Position numbers and translations under genes: made by a program. From a bacterium (lineage in GTDB: Bacteria > CAYTYR01 > UBA6262), in the NCBI GenBank assembly GCA_028712895.1, contig JAQTPL010000008.1:1-58369 (forward strand): 58,369 nucleotides of DNA, written 5' to 3'. Under the pieces are notes generated by a model, which saw only the letters and a program-made list of their open reading frames with translations, was not told the origin of the DNA and made no database searches. This document shows, one piece after another, positions 53,229-58,369 of the stretch (positions are counted from its first letter, which is position 1; each line of letters starts with the position of its first letter).

Positions 53229-54401
53229 GTGGATGTTAAACGACGTTACTTTGATTATGCCGCGACTACTCCGATGCATCCGGAAGTAATTAAATCTATA
53301 CAGCCCTATTTTGATAAAGTGTACGGCAATCCGTCCAGTCTACATATTTTTGGACAGGAAGCACAGGCAGCCATCACCCAATCCCGGGATTTGATCGCTA
53401 AATATATTAATGCCAAAACTGAAGAGATCATTTTTACCAGTGGGGGCACGGAAGCGGATAATTTTGCCTTGATCGGGGTTTTTGAAGCTAATGCTAAAAA
53501 AGGCAACCATATTATTACTACTAATATTGAGCATCACGCGATCCTGGAAACATGTAAGTTCCTGGAAAAGCACCGTGGCGCAAAAATAACTTATGTGCCG
53601 GTGGATAAATATGGGTTGGTTGATCTGGAAGCAGTTATTAAGGCTATCACTCCGCAGACTATCTTGATCTCAGTAATGCACGCTAATAATGAGATCGGTA
53701 CTATAGAGCCGATAGCCGGTATAGGGAAAGTAGCCAAAGAAAAAGGTATATATTTTCATACAGATGCCGTACAGACCTTTGGCAGCCTGGATCTGGATGT
53801 AGAAAAACTGAATATTGACTTATTAAGCGCCAGTGCCCATAAATTATACGGACCCAAGGGCGTAGGGCTCTTATATATTAGGAAAGGCGTGCGTATCCTG
53901 CCGTTTCTTCATGGCGGAGAGCAGGAAAGAAGGCGGCGCGCCTCTACGGAAAATGTACCTGGTATCGTAGGCTTTGGCAAAGCAGTAGAACTGGCAATAG
54001 AGGAAAAACAGGAACGCCACCAGCATGTGACTATTTTGCGGGATAAACTGATCAAAGGAATATTAGAAAAGATCAATGAATCAGAATTAAACGGGCATCC
54101 TACTAAACGGCTGCCTAATAATGTTAATGTGACTGTAAAATATATAGAAGGGGAATCGATGTTGATCAACCTGGACCTTGAAGGTATTGCCGCTTCCACT
54201 GGTTCAGCTTGCTCCAGTAGTTCATTAGAGCCTTCTCATGTGATAAAGGCACTCGGTGTCAGCCCGGAAGTCGCGCACAGCAGCCTGCGGTTTAGCCTGG
54301 GCCGGCTCAATACTGATGAGGATGTTGACTATTTGCTCGAAGCTTTACCAAGGATCGTTAAGAAATTAAGAGAAATGTCACCGCTTTACAAGAAAAAGTA
54401 A
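53229..54401 (+). CDS. iscS: Cysteine desulfurase (IscS/NifS)
   Basis: 390 residues. PLP-binding Lys205 ('SASAHKLYGPKG'), mobile-loop Cys328 in 'TGSACSSSSLEPS', 'HANNEIGTIEP'. It provides sulfur for Fe-S assembly (IscU at 33 kb, NFU next door) and tRNA thiolation (MnmA). GTG start, GAGGTGA upstream. Confidence 0.95.
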   Translation: MDVKRRYFDYAATTPMHPEVIKSIQPYFDKVYGNPSSLHIFGQEAQAAITQSRDLIAKYINAKTEEIIFTSGGTEADNFALIGVFEANAKKGNHIITTNIEHHAILETCKFLEKHRGAKITYVPVDKYGLVDLEAVIKAITPQTILISVMHANNEIGTIEPIAGIGKVAKEKGIYFHTDAVQTFGSLDLDVEKLNIDLLSASAHKLYGPKGVGLLYIRKGVRILPFLHGGEQERRRRASTENVPGIVGFGKAVELAIEEKQERHQHVTILRDKLIKGILEKINESELNGHPTKRLPNNVNVTVKYIEGESMLINLDLEGIAASTGSACSSSSLEPSHVIKALGVSPEVAHSSLRFSLGRLNTDEDVDYLLEALPRIVKKLREMSPLYKKK

Positions 54402-54430
54402 AAACGAATTTAAATAACTGGAGGTATACC

Positions 54431-54658
54431 ATGAGAGAAAAAGTACTAAAGAGCCTGGAAAAGATAGCAAAGATGCTGGGTGCAGATGGCGGCAGTGTAG
54501 AATTGGTAGATATCGATGAAGAACAAGGCTTAGTCAAAGTAAAATTGCTAGGTGCTTGTATGGGCTGCCCCATGGCGACAATGACTTTAAAGAACGGTAT
54601 AGAGCGCATCTTGAAAGAAGATGTTCCGGAAGTTAAAAAAGTAGAAGCAGTAAACTAG
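54431..54658 (+). CDS. NifU C-terminal (NFU) domain protein
   Basis: 75 residues. 'LGACMGCPMATMTLKNGIE' with Cys43-x2-Cys46, the NFU cluster-binding site. Carrier of [4Fe-4S] clusters to targets such as NadA downstream. GGAGG precedes the ATG. Confidence 0.93.
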   Translation: MREKVLKSLEKIAKMLGADGGSVELVDIDEEQGLVKVKLLGACMGCPMATMTLKNGIERILKEDVPEVKKVEAVN

Positions 54659-54660
54659 CT

Positions 54661-54722
54661 CGTTTAACGGTTAGGGTAACGAAGCCCGAATCGGGCCTCG
54701 AAACCGTACACCGTGTAACGAG
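54661..54722. repeat. Short copy of the 39.2 kb repeat element
   Basis: ACGGTTAGGGTAACG, then the palindrome-like GCCCGAATCGGGC (54684-54696), then CTCGAAACCG and ACCGTAC-ACCGTGT. Same order of parts as at 39187-39375 (AACG, AAGCCCGA, TCGGGCCTCGAAACCG). Confidence 0.75.
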
Positions 54723-54743
54723 TTTCCAAAGGTGGTGATTATC

Positions 54744-54815
54744 ATGAGAGCAAGAGTATCCAGAAAGTATTTCCTTCGTCCAGTAGCTCATTGCTGTGGC
54801 GGAAAACGAACATAG
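54744..54815 (+). CDS. Possible 23-residue leader peptide with tandem Cys codons
   Basis: ATG with AGGTGG ~8 bases upstream; encodes MRARVSRKYFLRPVAHCCGGKRT then TAG. Two adjacent Cys codons (TGC TGT) lie six codons before the stop, and a strong hairpin follows 40 bases later, before nadA. That layout would suit a cysteine-responsive attenuator; a small modified peptide is an alternative. It may also be chance. Confidence 0.35.
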   Translation: MRARVSRKYFLRPVAHCCGGKRT

Positions 54816-54853
54816 CCCTCTGGAGTTAATAGCTCTGGTGGGCGTAAATCAGA

Positions 54854-54884
54854 CCTGTCAGCCCGCTTTTGGCGGGCTGGCAGG
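54854..54884 (+). other. Strong hairpin upstream of nadA
   Basis: 13-bp stem (54854-54866 with 54872-54884, one G-T pair), short loop, no T-run. Possibly part of an attenuator or an mRNA-stability element. Confidence 0.5.
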
Positions 54885-54902
54885 AACACAAAGGTTGAGG
54901 AA

Positions 54903-55829
54903 ATGGTGAATATCTCAAGATTGCTGAATGAAATAAAAATTATTGCCAAAAGAAAGAACGCCGTGATCCTGGCGCATAATTATCAATTACCGGAAGTGCA
55001 GGAAGTGGCGGATTTTGTCGGTGACTCACTGGAGTTAAGCCTAAAAGCCAGTGAAACACAGGATGAAATAATTGTTTTTTGCGGGGTTTATTTTATGGCC
55101 GAGACCGCGGCCATTATTTCCCCGGCCAAAACAGTCTTAATACCTGACCACACTGCCGGTTGTCCTATGGCCGCCATGATCAACGTTGAAAATATTAGAG
55201 AATTGAAAAGACTGCATCCCCAGGCCAAAGTAGTTTGCTATGTCAACTCTACTGCTGCGGTAAAAGCTGAAAGTGATATTTGCTGTACTAGTTCTAATGC
55301 CCTGAAAGTAATAAATTCCCTAACCGATACTGCTGAGATCATCTTTGTTCCTGATAAATATTTAGGCAGTTATACACAGTTGAAAGTCCCGGATAAGAAA
55401 TTTATAATTTGGGAAGGGTATTGCCCGACTCATGTCCGGATTACAAGCGATGATATCCTGAAAATGAAGAGAAAATACCCAGAGGCCCTGGTGATGGTTC
55501 ATCCGGAGTGCAGGAGTGAAGTAGTAAGGTTGGCTAATGCGGTGGTTTCGACCGGCAGTATGAGCGCGCTAGCCCGGGAGAAAGAAACGCAGGAGATTAT
55601 TGTCGGCACAGAAGTCGGTATGCTGCACCGGTTGAAAAAGGAAAATCCTGACCGGCAGTTTTTCCCGGCCAATCCCCAGGCCGTATGCCCTAATATGAAA
55701 TTAATTACCCTGGAAAAGATATACTGGTCATTGCAGGATATGATTTACCCGGTAAAAGTAGAAGAGCCAGTTCGCAGTAAAGCGAAACTGGCTATTGATA
55801 AAATGATAGCTGTCTCCAAACAGGATTGA
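54903..55829 (+). CDS. nadA: Quinolinate synthase NadA
   Basis: 308 residues, the compact type. 'AHNYQLPEVQEVADFVGDSLELS', cluster cysteines in 'VFCGVYFMAETA', 'SDICCTSSNA' and 'AVCPNMKLITLEK'. It joins iminoaspartate and dihydroxyacetone phosphate in NAD synthesis and needs a [4Fe-4S] cluster, which fits its place after iscS and nfu. nadB and nadC are not in the window. Confidence 0.96.
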   Translation: MVNISRLLNEIKIIAKRKNAVILAHNYQLPEVQEVADFVGDSLELSLKASETQDEIIVFCGVYFMAETAAIISPAKTVLIPDHTAGCPMAAMINVENIRELKRLHPQAKVVCYVNSTAAVKAESDICCTSSNALKVINSLTDTAEIIFVPDKYLGSYTQLKVPDKKFIIWEGYCPTHVRITSDDILKMKRKYPEALVMVHPECRSEVVRLANAVVSTGSMSALAREKETQEIIVGTEVGMLHRLKKENPDRQFFPANPQAVCPNMKLITLEKIYWSLQDMIYPVKVEEPVRSKAKLAIDKMIAVSKQD

Positions 55830-55837
55830 TTAGGGGT

Positions 55838-55854
55838 GCTGAATTTATCAGCAG
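55838..55854. terminator. Weak hairpin between convergent genes
   Basis: TGCTGA (55838-55843)/TCAGCA (55849-55854) with a five-base loop, between the end of nadA and the end of the minus-strand membrane protein. No clear T-run. Confidence 0.35.
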
Positions 55855-55859
55855 TCCTA

Positions 55860-56282
55860 TTATTTAATATCCGGCCCTGTGATCTTTTCATGGATCAGTA
55901 CAACCGCAATACAAGCTAACGGGGTAGCGACCAGTCCGGTTAATAGCCAGGACATAATAAGTTTGGTATCCAAGTTGGTATTATAGGTGATCAAAAGCGG
56001 TGGTACAGTAATAGCCCACAGCAATATTCCCAAGAAAAACCCCTTCGAAATCCCCTTACCAGGAATGCCATGTTGCAGAACTGTAAACATTAAAGCATAG
56101 ATAAGCCCGCTGGAAAAGTTTCCCAAAAGCGTTTGAACCAGCCAAACATTGCTCAAGGGTTTGATCAACTCCGGTGTATGGGCATAGAAATTCTTAAAGA
56201 GAATGGTGAATAGGGCATTGATAAAATAGGAAACAGTAGCTACTACTATTCCCGCCAGCAACCATTTGGCTACATTTTTCAA
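55860..56282 (-). CDS. Small integral membrane protein, unknown
   Basis: 140 residues, about four membrane helices ('LLAGIVVATVSYFINALF', 'LLGNFSSGLIYALMFTVL', 'GFFLGILLWAITVPPLLI', 'SWLLTGLVATPLACIAVVLI'). I do not recognise a family with confidence. TTG start with a strong AGGAGG six bases before it. It is the last gene of the minus-strand phosphate block but is separated from phoU by 138 bases. Confidence 0.65.
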   Translation of the reverse strand: MKNVAKWLLAGIVVATVSYFINALFTILFKNFYAHTPELIKPLSNVWLVQTLLGNFSSGLIYALMFTVLQHGIPGKGISKGFFLGILLWAITVPPLLITYNTNLDTKLIMSWLLTGLVATPLACIAVVLIHEKITGPDIK

Positions 56283-56305
56283 ATTCTGCCTCCTTTAATA
56301 AAAAA

Positions 56306-56343
56306 GATTACACAGATTACAAATAACGATTACGCTGATTCAA
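56306..56343. repeat. GATTAC-word repeat
   Basis: GATTACA, GATTACA, GATTACG, CTGATTC words about nine bases apart; the same family as 35215-35316. Confidence 0.6.
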
Positions 56344-56420
56344 GTAAATATATTGAATTGCTGTGAACATAATATATCAGAATTCAGGCTTGCTGTAAAT
56401 AGGTAAATTGACAAAAGTTG

Positions 56421-57092
56421 TCAGGATTCCAAGGTTTCCAGATGGTGTTTCACTACTTTGCCTTCTACCATATAAATAACATCTTCGGCGATGTTGGTAG
56501 TATGGTCACAGATCCTCTCTAAATGGCGGGCTACCAGCAGCAGGGCTACTGCCCGGGGAGCGGTGGATGAGTCTTTGGCAATATAATCATTGATCAGTTC
56601 TGACTGGACCAGGTTGCGCAGGTTGTCAGCTTCCGGATCGCGCAAAATAACTTTTTTAGCCAGTTCCACATCCTTATGCACAAAAGCATCGATCGCGTCC
56701 TTGACCATACTTTGGGCCAGCGTAGCCAGTTTGGGAATATCGATCAAAGGCTTAAGCTGGGGCTTGCCAGCTATTTCCAAACCGCGCTGGGCGATATCCA
56801 CCGCCAGGTCGGCAATGCGTTCCAGGTCAGTACAGATTTTCATCGTCATAGTAATAAAACGCAGGTCAATCGCCATAGGTTGGTGCAAGGCCAGCAGGTC
56901 CAGGCATTTTTCGTCAATTGCCAATTCCATCTCATCTATCTTTTTATCCTCGGTTATTACCTGGTTGGCTTGTTCAACACTGCGGGCTTTTAAAGCTTCC
57001 ACCGATTTAAAGATCGACTCCTCGGTTAAGCTGCCCATGCGTAAAACTTCTTTGCTCAAGTCAGCTAATTCTTCGTCAAAATGCCGTTGCAT
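56421..57092 (-). CDS. phoU: Phosphate-signalling regulator PhoU
   Basis: 223 residues: two three-helix PhoU bundles ('MGSLTEESIFKSVEAL', 'DLERIADLAVDIAQR', 'HLERICDHTTNIAEDVIYMVEG'). PhoU links the Pst transporter to PhoR and shuts phosphate uptake. ATG 57092 follows GGGAGGA; the longer frame would start in a repeat. It lies downstream of pstB. Confidence 0.95.
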   Translation of the reverse strand: MQRHFDEELADLSKEVLRMGSLTEESIFKSVEALKARSVEQANQVITEDKKIDEMELAIDEKCLDLLALHQPMAIDLRFITMTMKICTDLERIADLAVDIAQRGLEIAGKPQLKPLIDIPKLATLAQSMVKDAIDAFVHKDVELAKKVILRDPEADNLRNLVQSELINDYIAKDSSTAPRAVALLLVARHLERICDHTTNIAEDVIYMVEGKVVKHHLETLES

Positions 57093-57110
57093 GATTTCCT
57101 CCCTATAAGA

Positions 57111-57204
57111 TAGTTCATAGTTCATAGCTGGTAGCTCGTAGGAAAAAACAATTATTGTTTTATTGTTCTCACTATCAGCTATGAGCTACGAGCTTCGAGC
57201 TGTA
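57111..57204. repeat. Facing heptamer arrays (TAGTTCA / AGCTACG)
   Basis: Left: TAGTTCA, TAGTTCA, TAGCTGG, TAGCTCG, TAGGAAA (57111-57145). Right: AGCTATG, AGCTACG, AGCTTCG, AGCTGTA (57177-57204). The right array is the reverse complement of the left around an A/T-rich centre. Confidence 0.9.
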
Positions 57205-57207
57205 TTA

Positions 57208-57960
57208 TTAGCCAAATCTTCCCGTAAGATAATCTTCCGTCCGGTTATCTTTTGGATTAGTGAATATTTGTGACGTTTCCCCGAATTCTACCAAGTCTCC
57301 CAGCAGGAAATACCCGGTGTAATCAGATACCCGCGCGGCTTGCTGCATATTATGCGTCACGATAATGATGGTATATTGTTTTTTAAGTTCATGCATCAAG
57401 TCTTCTATTTTTGAAGTAGAGATCGGGTCCAGCGCTGAACAGGGCTCATCCATTAAAAGGATCTCCGGCTCCATAGCTGCCAACCGGGCAATACACAACC
57501 GTTGCTGCTGCTCTCCAGACAGGGTTAGCGCATTATCTTCCAATTTGTCTTTAACCTCGTTCCACAGGTGCACTGATTCCAGGCTCCAGTGCAGTTTTTG
57601 TTCGGTAATAGCTCTATCCAATATACCATGGACCTTTAAACCATAAAGAACATTGTCTTTAATGCTTAAGGGAAAGGGATTGGGGCGTTGAAAGACCATT
57701 CCCACTTTTTTACGCAGGGCTAACAGGTCGGTTCCCGGTCCATAGATATTTCCCCCATTTATATTGACAATACCCTTAATATGCACATCCTCGATCAGGT
57801 CATTCATGCGATTGAGAGAACGCAGGAACGTAGATTTCCCGCAGCCGGAAGGGCCGATCAAAGCGGTGATCTTCTGCTGTTCGATATTAAGGGTAATATC
57901 CTTTAAGGCCTGGAAATTACCATAAAACAAATCCAATTTTTTTACTTCTATTATGCTCAT
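57208..57960 (-). CDS. pstB: Phosphate ABC transporter ATPase PstB (copy 1)
   Basis: 250 residues. Walker A '[14 protein letters not shown]', Q-loop 'VFQRPNPFP', signature 'LSGEQQQRL' (usually LSGGQQQRL: the second Gly is Glu, codon GAG), Walker B '[13 protein letters not shown]', H-loop 'VTHN' intact. It powers phosphate import with PstA/PstC. A second PstB gene lies 100 bases upstream on the same strand. Confidence 0.95.
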   Translation of the reverse strand: MSIIEVKKLDLFYGNFQALKDITLNIEQQKITALIGPSGCGKSTFLRSLNRMNDLIEDVHIKGIVNINGGNIYGPGTDLLALRKKVGMVFQRPNPFPLSIKDNVLYGLKVHGILDRAITEQKLHWSLESVHLWNEVKDKLEDNALTLSGEQQQRLCIARLAAMEPEILLMDEPCSALDPISTSKIEDLMHELKKQYTIIIVTHNMQQAARVSDYTGYFLLGDLVEFGETSQIFTNPKDNRTEDYLTGRFG

Positions 57961-57976
57961 GTAATTTCTCCGAAAT

Positions 57977-58060
57977 TAGCTCATAGCTCTTAGTTCATAG
58001 CTCATAGGAAACGGTTTGAAACAATTACTAACGGCTATGAGCTACGAGCCACGAGCTATT
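57977..58060. repeat. Facing heptamer arrays, second copy of the TAGCTCA word
   Basis: Left: TAGCTCA, TAGCTCT, TAGTTCA, TAGCTCA, TAGGAAA (57977-58011). Right: GGCTATG, AGCTACG, AGCCACG, AGCTATT (58033-58060). Same word and layout as at 57111-57204, on the other side of pstB. Confidence 0.9.
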
Positions 58061-58064
58061 TTTA

Positions 58065-58369
58065 CTAGCCGAACCTTCCCGAAATATAATCATTCGTTCT
58101 CTGATCAGTCGGGGTGGTAAATAACTTCTCCGTTGCATCAATTTCGATCAATTCACCGCTCAGGAAAAAAGCAGTACGGTCCGCTACCCTGGCTGCTTGT
58201 TTGGTATTATTGGTCACCAGGATGATCGTGTAATCCTTTTTCAGTTCGCGCAGGGATTCCTCGATCTTCATAGTGGAGATCGGGTCCAATCCGGAGCAGG
58301 GTTCATCTAGTAGAATGAATTCCGGTTTCAGGGCCAGGATGCGGGCGATACAGAGCCGTTGTTGTTGGC
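58065..58369 (-). CDS. pstB: PstB ATPase, second copy, partial
   Basis: The C-terminal 101 residues: '[31 protein letters not shown]' region with Walker B Glu intact, then '[19 protein letters not shown]': the switch His of the H-loop ('VTHN') is Asn. The gene continues beyond the window edge; the last incomplete codon (xGC) fits the Gly of a normal LSGGQ. It ends just upstream of the repeat spacer. Confidence 0.92.
   Translation of the reverse strand, partial: QQQRLCIARILALKPEFILLDEPCSGLDPISTMKIEESLRELKKDYTIILVTNNTKQAARVADRTAFFLSGELIEIDATEKLFTTPTDQRTNDYISGRFG

Overview
The window is 58.4 kb of gene-dense bacterial chromosome with moderate GC. Genes are tightly packed, often with ATGA/TAATG overlaps, and no rRNA, tRNA, CRISPR array, transposase or phage gene was found. 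Outer-membrane and periplasm-associated genes (TolC/CusC-like, SurA-like, lipoproteins with lipoboxes, PQQ-type propeller) point to a diderm. The surA-pdxA-rsmA order is shared with proteobacteria, but the mixture (stand-alone LigD phosphoesterase, LarE, COG1900/NIL-ferredoxin homocysteine synthesis, HEAT proteins, tandem PstB) suggests an uncultured, probably anaerobic lineage. I cannot place the phylum from sequence alone. Promoters follow the sigma-70 pattern (TTGACA, 17 bp, TATAAT-like).

Layout: 1-5.9 kb holds housekeeping and transport genes (tail of a metal P-type ATPase, HEAT protein, nth, LigD-type phosphoesterase, aquaporin, mnmA, zinc CDF exporter, larE). 6-8.6 kb is a two-gene operon of solute-binding-like proteins without signal peptides. 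8.7-11.6 kb is a minus-strand envelope block (two lipoproteins, M23 peptidase). 11.7-16.3 kb holds a beta-propeller, a TPP enzyme and a histidine-kinase-like protein whose phospho-acceptor His is Gln. 16.3-16.8 kb is the only long gap; it holds a candidate small RNA and a cluster of palindromes. 16.8-25 kb encodes a GH57-like protein, HEAT/HD-GYP proteins sharing an N-terminal module, and an acyl-CoA synthetase. 25-33.4 kb is mfd, two parvulin chaperones, pdxA, rsmA, a sensor kinase and an IscU-like scaffold.

33.5-43.6 kb is a sulfur amino-acid island: COG1900 + NIL-ferredoxin (homocysteine from aspartate semialdehyde), two CysK-like synthases, an Rrf2 regulator, MetY, MetX, MetW, cystathionine beta-synthase and a cystathionine gamma-synthase/lyase. 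Together these give two routes to homocysteine plus reverse transsulfuration to cysteine. A shared 24-bp motif lies in front of three of its transcription units. 43.7-52.7 kb is a copper island: csoR with its operator, cusCBA, a frameshifted copB, a small Met/His membrane protein, and a YHS-CuA periplasmic protein. 52.8-55.8 kb is an Fe-S block (Rrf2/IscR-like, cysteine desulfurase, NFU, quinolinate synthase). 55.9-58.4 kb (minus) is a phosphate block: membrane protein, phoU and two pstB genes.

The most unusual signal is not a gene. Many spacers, and some gene ends, consist of degenerate repeats with a strict 7-base period, a different word at each locus, and often two inverted arrays facing each other. 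Another striking point is that the two PstB proteins carry complementary defects (LSGE signature in one, Asn for the H-loop His in the other), as in asymmetric heterodimeric ABC ATPases.
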